DNA from: Sweltsa coloradensis | Taxonomy: Eukaryota; Arthropoda; Insecta; Plecoptera; Chloroperlidae | Assembly: GCA_024449915.1 (NCBI GenBank) | Contig: JAMZAV010000774.1 | Span: forward strand, 613,501-677,500 | Direction: 5' to 3' | Length of the DNA stretch: 64,000 nucleotides | Part shown: piece by piece, positions 1 to 10,724 of the stretch | Position numbering within the stretch: position 1 is the stretch's first letter | How the letters are laid out: each line of letters opens with the position of its first letter | Program-made: the position numbers and the translations under genes | The notes under the pieces: generated by a model | What the model was told of the DNA's origin: nothing | The model's input: only the letters and a program-made list of their open reading frames with translations | Database searches by the model: none

Positions 1-547
1 AACTAGGGCGCTTCAACCGGTTAGGTCATATTGCGCCGCCTGTGATATTGAAAGGTAATGACATGACATGGTCTGTGTGGTGATTATATAGTTTTTTGAG
101 TAAAAAAAAGAAAAGGCAATGATAAGTATAATTATTGATTATATGTAATAGCAAAAGAAAAATTATTTATTGAAATAAAAAATTAAATGGGTTTGATTTG
201 AAATTGTATTAGTTAAATTACTTCGAATGAGAAATCTATTTTTGGTTTTATTTGGATTAAGGACGCGTCAACCGTTAGGTCATAATGCACCACTCTAGCC
301 TAGGGGATATGGGGAGGAGGGGCCCATGCTGGTCAGAACCAGCCACGGGTAAAAGAGGAAGGGGGGTTATCAAGTCGCGGTCGTCATCTTTTTTGTCATC
401 GTTCGTTATGTCATTGATATCGTCGTCGGGGAGGTCGTGAAGGGAAGGGGGCAGGGTCCCCGTGCGAGGTGGACTTTTTCTCTTGAATCGCTTTTACGAT
501 TAGCAGAGCCATGCTCTGGGCCAATTCTACCCCGGGCCCAGACGGGG
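1..547 (-). mobile_element. LINE-B tail (1-240) joined to SINE-A (241-547)
   Basis: The window opens inside a LINE-B 3' end: ACTAGGGCGCTTCAACCGG followed by the AT-rich LINE 3' UTR read backwards. At about 240 it changes without spacer into the SINE-A tail (TTTATTTGGATTAAGGACGCG on the plus strand is abbreviated here as TTTATTTGGATTAAGG). The A copy has an internal deletion removing the TTGCCAGAGCTCGCC block but keeps its element 5' end (GGGCCCAGACGGGG). All directions are given for the plus strand; the elements themselves read leftward. Confidence 0.8.
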
Positions 548-762
548 GACTAATAATTGATGAAAATATTTTGGTCATACCATTGAGTCTACTCAATGGT
601 CAGTCTTTGTCGAAGATAGATAAATATTCATTCCCTTCAGCCCACATCGAATAATTATTGTTAAACTATTCATTATTCATCGAAATACACCCGCATCGGA
701 TTTCGATGCTCATATCAAACATCTCTGCTAGGCAAATATTTACCATCAGCGACCATGTATAT

Positions 763-787
763 GTACACACACATACACACACACAGT
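763..787. repeat. (AC)n microsatellite
   Basis: Interrupted CA/AC dinucleotide run of about 25 bp. Confidence 0.9.
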
Positions 788-946
788 ACAGTACGCTTCG
801 GGTTGGGATTTCAATCACGGTTGTCAAAGCGACGGAGCTTACATTCAAACACTTGAAAGTCCATCCCAGCCGTTGTCAAGACTACGCGTGTGTTCGATCG
901 AACTGTTCCGGTTGTAATGATCGTGTTTTGATCCCGAGCAGCCAGC

Positions 947-963
947 GGGGGGGGGGGGGGGGG
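947..963. repeat. G17 homopolymer
   Basis: Seventeen consecutive G on the plus strand, outside any recognisable SINE-A copy. Confidence 0.9.
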
Positions 964-1369
964 AAGGGATGTCGAGAGCAATTAATTAAATGTTAAAACC
1001 TATACTTTGTAGAACGGAATGGTACAAATCTGAAGTACTATTGATAATTAAACTGAGCTGGGGGAATAACGCGTTAGGTAGAAAGCCTTTAATTTGCAGC
1101 AAACAATTAGCCACGTCAAAGAGCTTTGGAAATGGATGAATGAGTGCGTCAACATCAAAGTGCACTGACCACAGATTATGCTTCGCTACTTGTTATGACG
1201 TTCCGAGCTTGGAACAGAGTTGTTTGACGTGCTCACGCAAAGCGGATGAATGCCAGCCTACCTAGACTAATGAGGGATTTGCTTTCAGCTTGATAGAGCC
1301 AGCATCAAACAAGTCTACAATAGTGTTGTCGATGTTTGGTATTTAGATTTTTTAGTTTACTTTGTTGAA

Positions 1370-1567
1370 GGGTGCGCCAACCGTTAGGTCATAATGTGCC
1401 AATGTAGTCTAGGCAAGGGGATGTGGGAACGACGACAGACCAGTACTGGGCAGATCCAGTCACGGGTAGGGGGAGAAAAGAGGGTGTTCTCAAGTCGTGG
1501 TCGTCATCGTCTTTGTCATTGTTCGTGTTGTCATGATCGTCGCCGTCGGGGAGGTCGTTAAGGGAGT
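1370..1567 (-). mobile_element. SINE-A, 5'-truncated and diverged
   Basis: Begins at the tail hairpin (GGTGCGCCAACCGTTAGGTC) and runs through the GTCGTC-rich centre, stopping at GGTCGTTAAGGGAG. The element-5' half with the CAGAGC hairpin is missing. Confidence 0.7.
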
Positions 1568-1591
1568 AAGTAGTTTAATGTATTTTAGTAG

Positions 1592-2142
1592 AGACGACGA
1601 CGACGTAATAAACTATAGGGCGCTTCAACTGGTTAGGTCATATTGCGCCGCCTGTGACATAGTAAGTTATTGAAATGAGTTTATAAGGTATTTCCCATCA
1701 CCACCCCCTTACCGAGATCGCCTTTAGTTTCACGAAGCAAAGCGTCCATAACACGTACTTTTTGGTTTATTTGGATTAAGGACGCGTCAACCGTTAGGTC
1801 CTAATGCACCACTCTAACCTAGGTGGGGGGGGGAGGGAGGAGGGGCTTATGCTGGTCAGAACCAACCACGGGTAATGGGAGGAAAGGGGGTTCTCACGTC
1901 GCGGTCGTCATTGTCTTCGTCATCGTTCGTGGTGTCATTGTCGTCATCGTCGTCGAGGGGTCGTCAAGGGAAGGGGGCAAGGTCCCAGAAGACGATTGCC
2001 AGAGCTCGCCTTTAGATTCCGGGAGTAATATACTACCCTTCTTACTAGCTGATGTTTGCGCGGTGGACTTTTTCTCTTGAATCGCCTTTTACAATTAGCA
2101 GAGCCATGCTCTGGGCCAAGTCTACCCCGGGCCCAGCAGGGG
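1592..2142 (-). mobile_element. LINE-B stub (1592-1695) then full SINE-A (1759-2142)
   Basis: B starts with its (GAC)n tail and the shared hairpin and keeps only about 100 nt. The intervening 60 bp are unassigned. The A copy is nearly complete, from TTTTGGTTTATTTGG to GGGCCCAGCAGGGG. Confidence 0.75.
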
Positions 2143-2220
2143 CTATTAAATATTCACAATTCCACCTACGCGAGTGACTCCCGCTTAACAAAGTCTGCAA
2201 ATTTCACACGCAATATAGTC

Positions 2221-2647
2221 GACATGAGATACTAGTCCGCTTAGACCAAGTGGGTCATTTTGCGCACCCTGTAATACTGAAATTAGTAAATTGAATTTGT
2301 TGTTTGTTTGTTATTAATGTTTTGTAAGTTTAGAAAATATTGTAAAATGAAAATATTATAAAAAGATACTATTATATTTATAAAATTGAATTTAAGGGCG
2401 CGACAATTGTAAGGTCATAATGCGTGACTGTAGCCTCCTAGAGGATGTGGGGAAGGACACAACCATGATGGTCAGAACCAGCCATGGGCAAGGGGGTGTT
2501 TCTTATCAGCTCGCCTCTATTTTCTAGAAGTTGAATAATCCCCTAATTGCTAACTGATGTTTACTAGATAATATTTGTCTCTGTTATCTAATTTTACGAT
2601 TATCAGAGCCATGCTCTGGGCCAAATTCTACCCAGGGCCCAGACGGG
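2221..2647 (-). mobile_element. Diverged LINE-B tail joined to short SINE-A
   Basis: B (about 2221-2390) keeps GTCATTTTGCGCACCCTGTAATA. A (2391-2647) has the GGGCGCG hairpin arm, CATGATGGTCAGAACCAG and the terminal GGGCCCAGACGGG, with most of the centre deleted. This is one of the more diverged, presumably older, composites. Confidence 0.6.
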
Positions 2648-3334
2648 TGCCCTTAGTATTCGGGGTCACGATTTAATGTGAGAATTATTATTGATAGGCA
2701 TAGTACCAACATGTATTAACAACAATAAAACAGCTACATTGAACAGATATGATAGCATACGCATCTGTTGTGTGGGTGTAAACGCGTGTCAGGTTAGGAG
2801 TGTTTTAGGGTGCTTCGTCTACCTCTAAACAAATTCTAATGAAAATTCTACCCAGATATCATTTCCTTCGTGTTTACGATCTAGTGAAACTCATTTTATC
2901 CAACTCAGATTTCCATCTTCGTTTTCCCAGATTCTTTCCGACAATTCTTTTATTCACATTTCAGATTTCAATCTTCGTTTCAAGAAATTTGTGTCGACAA
3001 TATTCTTTTATTCGTATGCAAATATAACCGTACGTCTCTTTCGCGGAACTAATCCGGCTTTGGGAAATAATAAAACCCGCGACCACAGATCCGCTAAATC
3101 CACATTAAAGTCTCGACATTGCTACAAAGCCGGCTGAACCTGCCGCTCAAGGGTCTTTCACCCCAGGGACGAGAGGACTAGCGCAACGTGCGAGTCATTA
3201 GTTTCCATTTGTCCAGGCCGGTACCTGAGAACTTTACATAAAGGAAGAGAACTTAAACGCGGGCTCGTTATTTCAACTCAGGAAAACTTCTCGGCAGGAA
3301 TATTACGTTTTCCTGATGACGATGTGTTTCATTG
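2648..3334. other. Unassigned sequence
   Basis: AT-rich on the left and moderately GC-rich from about 3040 to 3240. I tested both strands for exon-like frames with splice sites and found none convincing. Confidence 0.5.
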
Positions 3335-3737
3335 TTTCTCGATTTGGTTGATCGGGAAACACTCCCGTGGGTGTAATTGTTTTTATTTACTACAATTCAG
3401 AAATTAAAAAAGTCCGCCCCAACCGGGAATCGAACCACGGATCTTCCACATTCCAGGTGGACGTCTTAACCACTAGACCATCAGGACGGGTAAATTTTAA
3501 TCTCTGAATTGTAGTTGCATTATACATCTGAATGGATGGAACAGTACTGCAACGAATATCTGCTGCCTTTGAACTGACCACCAAACATTAATTATAATGT
3601 CATTACCTTTACGCAGGTATGAGCGAGGGTTTATTTCTCGATTTGGTTGATCGGGAAACACTCCCGTGGGTGAAATTGTTTTTATTTACTACAATTCAGA
3701 AATTAAAAAAGTCCGCCCCAACCGGGAATCGAACCAC
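3335..3737. repeat. Partial tandem duplication, period about 299 bp
   Basis: The stretch starting TTTCTCGATTTGGTTGATCG at 3335 recurs at 3634 almost unchanged for 104 bp, ending in GGGAATCGAACCAC. The second copy breaks off inside the tRNA-like sequence, and a LINE-B copy starts seven bases later. Confidence 0.85.
3415..3487 (-). other. tRNA-like head of a SINE (family T), anticodon GGA
   Basis: The reverse complement folds as a canonical 73-nt cloverleaf: a 7-bp acceptor stem with wobble pairs, D-arm GTC/GAC around TAGTGGTTAA, a perfect TCCAC/GTGGA anticodon stem with loop CTGGAAT, a 5-nt variable loop, and T-loop TTCGATT. The T stem has two mismatches. The variable loop is too short for tRNA-Ser, which anticodon GGA would imply, and GGA is not a usual eukaryotic serine anticodon. 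A T6 run follows within a few bases. The downstream body (AATTTCTGAATTGTA) recurs near 12390, 16290 and 58755, so I call it a tRNA-derived SINE rather than a working tRNA gene. Confidence 0.65.
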
Positions 3738-3743
3738 ACACCA

Positions 3744-4239
3744 GACGACGACGTGAGAAACTAGGACGCTTCAACCGGATAGATCATATTGAGCCGCCTG
3801 TCATATTGTTAGTTAATGAAATAGGTTTATAGTGTGTTTGATGATAAAAATATTGTTTTTTAAGTTTAGAAAAGAAAAGTTATTTATTTTAATGGTTTTT
3901 TGGTTTAATAATGCACTACTCTAGCCAAGGGGGGTGGGGAGGAGGGGCCCATGATGGTCAGAACCAGCCACGGGTAACGAGAGGAAATAGGGTTCTCACG
4001 TCGCGGTCGTTATTGTCTTTGTCATCGTTCGTGGTGTCATTGTCGTCATCGTCGTCGAGGAGTCGTCAAGGGAAGGGAGCATGGTCCCCGACGACGATTG
4101 CCAGAGCTCGCCTCTATTTTCGGGGAGTAAAATACTACCCTTCATACTAGCTGATGTTTGCGAAGTGGACTTTTTCTCTTGAACCGCCTTTTACGATTAA
4201 CAGAGCCATGCTCTGGGCCAATTCCACCCCGGGCCCAGG
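3744..4239 (-). mobile_element. LINE-B stub (3744-3892) joined to SINE-A lacking its tail hairpin
   Basis: B begins GACGACGACGTGAGAAACTA and ends after about 150 nt. The A segment starts TTTTTTGGTTTAATAATGCAC, so the piece between the tail and the distal arm of the 3' stem-loop is missing. It belongs to the alpha subfamily (GTAAAATACTACCCTTCATA). Confidence 0.75.
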
Positions 4240-4850
4240 AAATATTTTTGATGTAAATAAAATTTGGCTAAATAAATTACTTTAAATGAGTTATTTAGAA
4301 ATATTGTCGCTGTAATCATAAATAAAATTAGTTCTTCATATGATTTGGCGAGATCAAACTGCGCGCGCAAGGCATCATATAATAAGGTACATTCTGCTTA
4401 CATTTATGATGTATGGTTAAGGGAACAAAACGATTTACGATAAAAACGACGTATGAGTTTTGGTTAATTTGGATTAAGAACGCGTCAACCGTTAGGTCAT
4501 AATGCACCACTCTAACCTAGGGGTGGGGGTGGGGGGGGGGGGGAGGAGGAGCCCATGCTGGTCAGAACCATGCAGCCACGGGAAGGGGAGGAATGTGGGT
4601 TCTTACGTCGCGGTCGTTATTGTCTTCGTCATCGTTCGTGGTGTCTTTGTCGTCATCGTCGTCGAGGGGTCGTCAAGGGAAGGGGACAAGGTCCCCGACG
4701 ACGATTGCCAGAGTTCGCCTCTATTTTCGGGGAGTTATATACTCCCCTCTTATTAGCTGATGTTTGCGAGGTGGACTTTTTCTCTTGAATCGCCTTGTAC
4801 GATTAGCAGAACCATCCTCTGGGCCAATTCTACCCCGGGCCCAGACGGGG
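4240..4850 (-). mobile_element. LINE-B internal piece joined to full SINE-A
   Basis: B body (4240-4456) lacks the 3' tail but has the GTTCTTCATATGATT and GTACATTCTGCT motifs of the LINE C-terminal coding and UTR region. It passes into the A tail (GTTTTGGTTAATTTGG). A carries a long poly-G tract at 4511-4542 and ends GGGCCCAGACGGGG. Confidence 0.75.
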
Positions 4851-5363
4851 TGATACATTATTTTTGTAAAGTGATCACAATACAAACAGTATTTTTGGAA
4901 TCAGTTGGCTTTGAATATTGAAATATTAAACTAAAATATGTTTCACGTAGAACGAAATTCTGTAATTTTGATTAAAACGAATTCATCACGTTTGAAAGAC
5001 ATGAAATTTACAATAATCAGATCATCATGTCTGACGTACCGGTATTTAAGTACCAAGGGTAACACTCATGTCCACCCCTTTATATATTTAGGGTTTGCTG
5101 AAAATACATGGATACTATATATTTCACAGGTCTGCTAGTAAGTGTGCGCACTCGCTCATTAGGTAACTGTCGGGCAAGGTGTGATATTGGCGCTCTTCGC
5201 TTGTTACGCCTCCTGTCGCTGCATCTAGATCCGCCCCGCATGCAATGTAATTAACACAACCACATTGCTTGTTAACCGTTCACAAAGTTCCTGGGTTAAA
5301 GCAGTAAATGAGGATAATAAACACATGGAAAGATCGTTTACTGGGAGTAAACTCATTAAAGTA
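4851..5363. other. Unassigned sequence left of the minisatellite
   Basis: No recognisable repeat or exon seen. Confidence 0.4.
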
Positions 5364-5633
5364 CAAGTTCGCCCGACACTAGTGCACTCTATGAGGAGGC
5401 TACGGTCACAAGTTCGCCCTACACTAGTGCACTCTATGTGGGGGCTACGGTTACAAGTTCGCCCGACACTAGTGCACTCTATGTGGGGGCTACGGTTACA
5501 AGTTCGCCCGACACTAGTGCACTCTATGTGGGGGCTACGGTTACAAGTTCGCCCGACACTAGTGCACTACATGAGGAGGCTACGGTCACAAGTTCGCCCT
5601 ACACTAGTGCACTCTATGTGGGGGCTACGGTTA
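5364..5633. repeat. 45-bp minisatellite, six units
   Basis: Six head-to-tail 45-bp units starting CAAGTTCGCCC and containing the palindrome CACTAGTG. Variant order is A-B-C-C-A'-B', since units 1 and 5 carry GAGGAGG and units 2 and 6 carry CCCTACACT. Because 45 is a multiple of three, an open frame with a 15-residue repeat runs through it. I do not think it is a gene: there is no flanking coding context. Confidence 0.9.
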
Positions 5634-5842
5634 CGGGGGCGCAATGTCTACTTAAGCAACAGGTGATTACTGTACCACGTGACACCGGGTGAGTGCTCAT
5701 GCACTGCATTCTGGGAGATAGGTGTGACAGTTTATTAGTGGAAAACAGGTAAAAACATTAAATTCATTAGCAAGAATTTACCTACAGTGGTTTGTGCTGA
5801 GTTTACCGTAGACCATGTGCACGTGAGTTGCAGGTGTTTGGG

Positions 5843-5846
<4 letters not shown>

Positions 5847-5887
<41 letters not shown>
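5847..5887. repeat. (GA)n microsatellite
   Basis: About 40 bp of GA dinucleotides just before a LINE-B copy. Confidence 0.9.
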
Positions 5888-5914
5888 GAAAGGAAAGCGT
5901 CTACTATCAACATT

Positions 5915-6110
5915 GACGACGACGACGTGATAAACTAGGGCGCTTCAACCGGTTTGGTCATATTGCGCCGCCTGTGATATTGTAAGTTAATGAGATGAGT
6001 ATAAGATGTGTTTATTATTATATTGTTTTCTCTAAATTTTAAAAATAAAATAAAATAATGTTAATGCAGCCAAAAAAAAAGCAAAAGCAAAATAATTTAT
6101 TTGAATTCAA
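5915..6110 (-). mobile_element. LINE-B 3' end, solitary
   Basis: GACGACGACGTGATAAACTA and the shared hairpin are followed by about 150 nt of LINE 3' UTR. No SINE-A follows, so B copies can end in ordinary DNA. Confidence 0.75.
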
Positions 6111-7491
6111 TATGGATACTGATTGATGTCTATTGATTGTCTAACGAATGATTCATACACACAAAAACAGCAAGTATGTCTGCTGGAGCAATGATACGGT
6201 AAAGTTAGACCCTTGATTTTAACATTTTCCCTCTTGCATGTACAAACTAATGCACGGCTATATGTGTTGATTGCCCCTATTGTTTGGCTTCAGCTCCGGC
6301 CAGTGTGAGATGAAGGCGCATAAGAGATCACGTGTGCAGCCTGAGAAAGCATCGTCTGTACAAAGGTGACGCCTCCCTATCCGTGCACTGGCAGACGAAT
6401 GAAATACTAATTGAAATATATCCAGTCTGGTTATTATTAAAACCTACAATGCAAGAACTTAATACTCAGTGCACACGAATGAATCTCTAATTAAACATGA
6501 GCCAGTCAGATGACTGTACAAGCAAGGCTCACTCTCATTTTGCAGAACACAACGCTTTCGAGCATAATACAATAATGCTTTATTTTCTGTTCTCCTTTGC
6601 ATTATTGTTGTGTTATTAGTTTTAGGGGCAGCATTCTTGTCCTTTCATTCCTAGCAACAGTTGGTTCCCTAGACTCGCCCGTTGCGCCTGGATTGTAGAC
6701 TCTAGTGTAGGGAGACAGTTTCACCGGGAACAATGGACTGAACTATACTCAATACTGCCCGAGTGGCGCAGATATTGCAACCCCGCATCACATGGTCTAC
6801 GGTATACCATACACGGAGTATCAAGTCCACTGTGACGTCATTAGGTCACCCGCGCTATATCAACCTGTGAGCCTTGTGTGTCGGTGTAACAGAGGCTGAG
6901 TGGTGGGGCTTGTGAGCCTTGTTCACACCTCTAAGCTAAAATAGAGATAGCTTACGTGAAAATTGCGTTTTGAGCTACAGATACTGCATCAGTAGTTTTG
7001 CAAACGTCAAAGATAATTTTTTGTAAATAATTTCAAAAAAAAAAATTTATGCCCATTTTTATTTAAAATAAGTATCTTTTTGTATGTTGATTTAAATTAA
7101 GATATCTTTAATTTAACCTGTATGATAAATTTAAGAACAAGTTCAAGAAAATCTCATACTATAGGGTTTGAAGGTGAATCCAAAAATAGAAGCTACAAAA
7201 TACTACAAAGAGATCGATTTCAAAATAAAATGACTTAATAAAATAAAGTAATTGCTATCACGTATCTCTAGCTTTCGACTCGAGTAACGTCGAGAAAGCG
7301 TGTATAACAGGCGGTGGCGATGAACTAGTAGACTTGATACTAGGTGTGTGGAAACAATGTGCGACAGGCAGACGTAAAGACGACGAACAAGACGACCAGC
7401 TACACAGAAGATCAAGACGGATGCACCTGTAGGCACAAGCTCAGTGAAGGACTCAAACCATTGACTATACCTTGTCGAGAATTATCGAGAC
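6111..7491. other. Unassigned 1.4-kb stretch
   Basis: Mixed composition and AT-rich near 7000-7150. A weak tRNA-like string (GCCCGAGTGGCGCAGAT) occurs near 6758 but does not fold convincingly. No exon seen. Confidence 0.4.
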
Positions 7492-9150
7492 TGATGACGA
7501 CGTGAGAAACTAGGGCGCTTCAACCGGTTAGGTTGTATTGCGCCGCCTGTGATACTGCAAGTTAAATAAGATCATGATGTGTTTGATGATTATATTGTTT
7601 TATAAGTTTATAAAGAAAAGTAAATTATATAAATGATTGTAATAGCAAAAGAAACATGATATATTTAAATAAAAACTAAATGTGTTTGCTGGGAATTAAA
7701 TATAGGATTGTTTATAAATAATATTGAATGATAAATTTAGAAAGTTTGTCGCCGTTATAACATGGTAGAAGTTCTTCATAATATGATTACGAGAGATAAA
7801 ATTGTGCGATACAATGATTGGACTTGTTAATTTTGCAACAATTATGATGTACCGGTATAAAGCTCTCTTTAAAAAACTAAGTTCCGCATTAGATGTTCCT
7901 GTATAAAGATTCATTTTAAAACACAATTTTTAATTCCATGAAATATAACTAAGTCTTGATAAAAACATTTACTATGCAATCAAAAGCGTTAAAGACAAGT
8001 ACGATGCCGTGAAAAACTGGGGCGCTTCAACCGGTTAGCGTAACCTGTGATATTGTTAGTTAAGAAAATGAGTTTGTTGTGAGTTTGATGATTGTATTGA
8101 TTTATAAGTTTAAAGAATAATATAATAGAGATAACTGTGATAGGGAATAAATGAAACAGAGTTGGACGAAATGTTCTTAAAGTTTTGCAGGAGCCATAGT
8201 AGGAATGAATTCCGAGGTCAGCTATCATTTACCCGTTCGTTCAGTCAATTGTGTGTTAAGTGGGACCCACTTGTTACATCATGCAAATCACTAATAAATA
8301 ATAAAAGAAAATTATCATAGTTACACCTAATAGCGAAAGAAAAAAATTAGTTATTTAATTTTTTTAAATGTGTGTGATGTGAATTAAATAAAATAAATTA
8401 CTGAGAAAGAGGAATTTAAAAAATTGTTGCCATTATCATGTTCGATGACGACGACGTGAAAAACTAGGGCGTCTCAACCGGTTAGGTCATATTGAGCCGC
8501 CTGTGATAATGAAAGTTGATGAGATGAGTTCATGGTGTGTTTGATGATTAGATTGAAGTGTATATATATAACAAAATAAAATGATGATGATAGTAATATC
8601 AAAACAATGTTTGAAGTTTTTCATATGATTGGCAGAGATTAAATTATGCGATATAACGATTGGACTATTTTATTCTGCAATTAATTATGATGTACCGGTA
8701 AAGCTCCCTTTAAAATAAACTAAGTTGCCGCATAGTTGTTTTCGTATAAAGATTAATTTAAAACACAATTTTCAATTCCATGAAATGTATCTTAAAAGAA
8801 AATAAATTTCGTATACAATTCCAGAGGCCTAAAATGATGTCGTGAGAAACTGGGGCGCTTTAACCGGTAAGCGCAACCTGCGATATAGAAAGTTAAGAAA
8901 TTGAGTTTGTTGTGAGTTTTGATGATAACTGTTCTCTAAGTTTATAAAATAAAATAATGAGAGTAATGAAGATGATAAAGATATGATGATAGCGATAATG
9001 ATTGTTATATAAAAGATTAATTGAAAAAGCTGGACGAACAGTTAGTTACTTTGAGGATTGCTATCATTTACCTGCTAGTTTGGTCAATTGTACCACTTTT
9101 TACATCATGCAAAACACAAATTTCGTATTGAGCGTTTGAATCTTTCACAT
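7492..9150 (-). mobile_element. Four LINE-B 3' ends in tandem (two-unit duplication)
   Basis: B tails begin at about 7492, 8001, 8444 and 8833. Copies 1 and 3 share one body (GATGTACCGGTA, AAACACAATTTT). Copies 2 and 4 share another and lack the TCATATTGCGCCGCC part of the hairpin region. So a two-copy block of about 0.95 kb has been duplicated as a unit, the second slightly shorter. No SINE-A is present here. Confidence 0.75.
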
Positions 9151-9343
9151 TGAAGCTTTAAATCAATTGATTAGGGTACACAAATTACTCAAATCCACAA
9201 CAGAGACCACACGAAGAACATCGATATACAGTACAGGGCTTGTTAGACTACCCAACACCGACACTAAATACTGGAAAGATACGAAGAAGAGAGACAAACA
9301 TGACATGACACACGACACGAGAGATAATCTAGCAAGGAGTCAC

Positions 9344-9529
9344 CCAGCGTTCCGGCCATCACGGACACCGGCGAGGAGACTATGGAGCTGCTCGCGCCGC
9401 CATCTTGCAGAGAGTCGTCCAGCGAGGCCTGGCGGCTGATCCCGGTACTATTACACGACGGCGAGGAGCCCGAGGACGTCGACCCTCCGCCGGGCATCAG
9501 TCCGAGGAGGCAATAGGGGTCGCTGAAAC
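9344..9529 (-). CDS. UNC13D: UNC13D/Munc13-4-like exon c (C2A domain, second part)
   Basis: Internal coding exon read on the minus strand. It begins in phase 1 after acceptor CTCGTCAG (ending at 9530) and encodes FSDPYCLLGLMPGGG, then a Ser/Gly-rich stretch ending SVMAGTL. FSDPYCLLG is the Ca2+-binding loop of the C2A domain in the UNC13D/BAIAP3 group. The split glycine codon joins exactly to exon b, giving DANG-FSDPYC with both loop aspartates present. The likely donor is GTGACT at 9343, where GC-rich coding sequence stops; this end is less certain. A stronger-looking acceptor (CTCTCTACAG, 16 nt upstream) would break the frame with exon b. The next exons should lie left of this window. Confidence 0.82.
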
Positions 9530-9576
9530 CTGACGAGTAACACAGCTGTAGAGAGAGGGGGCAATATAGCCACACC

Positions 9577-10076
9577 TTAGTTTATTTGGATTAGGGCGCG
9601 TTAACCGTTAGGTCATAGGTCTCCAGACACGTAATCACTAGGACGCGTGACAAACTAGGGAGCTTCAAACTGGTAGGTCATATTGCGCCGCCTGTGAAAT
9701 TGTAAGTAAATAAATTGAATTTGTTGATTGTTCTTTATAATAATAAAATATTCTAAGTTGATTTTTGGATTTATTAAGTTTAAAGGTGCATCAACCGTTA
9801 CGTAATAATGCGCTTCTCTACACTAGAGTATATGGGGGGGGGAGGAAATCCTATGCTGATCAGAACCAGCCACAGGTATAGGAGGAGGAAAAATAAAGGA
9901 GTTCTCATGTCTTGGTCGTCATCGTCCTTGTCATCGTTCACGCCTCTAGTTTCGGGGAGTCATATATTCCCGTATCTTACTAACTGATGTTTGTGAGGTG
10001 GACTTTATCTCTATCCTCGCCTTTTACAAAGAGCAGAGCCATGCTCTGGGCCAATTCTACCACGACCCCAGACGGA
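9577..10076 (-). mobile_element. SINE-A stub, LINE-B (9640-9764), diverged SINE-A (9765-10076)
   Basis: The 50-nt A stub (9577-9625) lies just upstream, in gene sense, of exon c. B has the GACAAACTAGGGAGCTTC variant tail. The A copy keeps the terminal CAGAGC hairpin and GACCCCAGACGG but has a shortened centre. Confidence 0.65.
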
Positions 10077-10145
10077 GATTTCAATGGGATCTCTCGCGTT
10101 TTACGCTTTTCTATAATAGGCTGTATCTACGGAAGGTATGCTTTT

Positions 10146-10676
10146 AAAAAATGGATTAAGGGCGCGTCAACCGTTAGGTTATAATGCGCCTCTATAGTTT
10201 AGGGGAAATGAGGAGGAAGGGCCCATGCTGGTCAGAACCAGCCACGGGTGGGGGAGGAAAAAGAGTGGGCAAGAATGTAAAGAAGACGTGAGAAACTAGA
10301 ACGCTTCAACCGGTTAGGTCATATTGCGCCGCCTGTAATATTTAAAGTTAATGAGATGAGTTAATGGTGTGTTTGATGATTAGATTGTTTTCCAAGTGTA
10401 TATAATTATAACAAAATAAAATGATGGTGATAGTAATAGCAAAACAAAAGTTGGTGATTCTCACTTCGCGGTCGTCATCGTCGTCGGGGAGGTCGTCAAG
10501 GGAAAGGGGAGGGGGTCCTGACAACGATAACCAGAGCTCGCCTCCAGTTTCGGGGAGTAAATACTCCCTTACATACTAGCTGATGTTTGCAAGATGGATT
10601 TTATCTCTTAAATCGCCTTTTACAATTAGCAGAGCTATGCTCTGGGCCTAATTCTACCCTGGGCCCAGACGGCGGG
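10146..10676 (-). mobile_element. Truncated SINE-A (10146-10262), LINE-B (10283-10453) joined to SINE-A internal part
   Basis: The first A runs from a GGGCGCG/GCGCC hairpin to GGAGGAAAAAGAG. B then begins AGACGTGAGAAACTAG and passes into A at TTCTCACTTCGCGG, that is inside A rather than at its tail, and continues to GGGCCCAGACGG. This junction differs from the usual tail junction. Confidence 0.7.
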
Positions 10677-10724
10677 AGGTATGGTTTAAAATATCGAGTC
10701 TGAACAATACCACGTTGCTCTATG

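Larger units (their letters stand above)
548..1369. other. Unassigned AT-rich intergenic or intronic DNA
   Basis: Single-copy-looking sequence containing the AC microsatellite and the G17 tract listed separately. The open frames across it are short and low-complexity, and I see no exon with splice sites on either strand. Confidence 0.5.

Noticed and set aside
5265..5666. 133-codon repeat protein over the minisatellite
   Set aside because: The frame exists because the unit is 45 bp. There is no upstream or downstream coding signal.
7492..9150. CRISPR-like or satellite array from evenly spaced GACGACGTGAG repeats
   Set aside because: Spacing is irregular, the repeats are LINE 3' ends with related bodies, and the genome is eukaryotic.
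9385..9400. Perfect YY1-like CAAGATGGCGGC on the minus strand in exon c
   Set aside because: It lies in coding sequence of the C2A exon (QDGG) with no other promoter sign; most likely coincidence.
9529..9545. Acceptor CTCTCTACAG upstream of exon c
   Set aside because: It has the better pyrimidine tract but would enter in phase 0 while exon b leaves in phase 1. The acceptor at CTCGTCAG gives an intact C2 loop.
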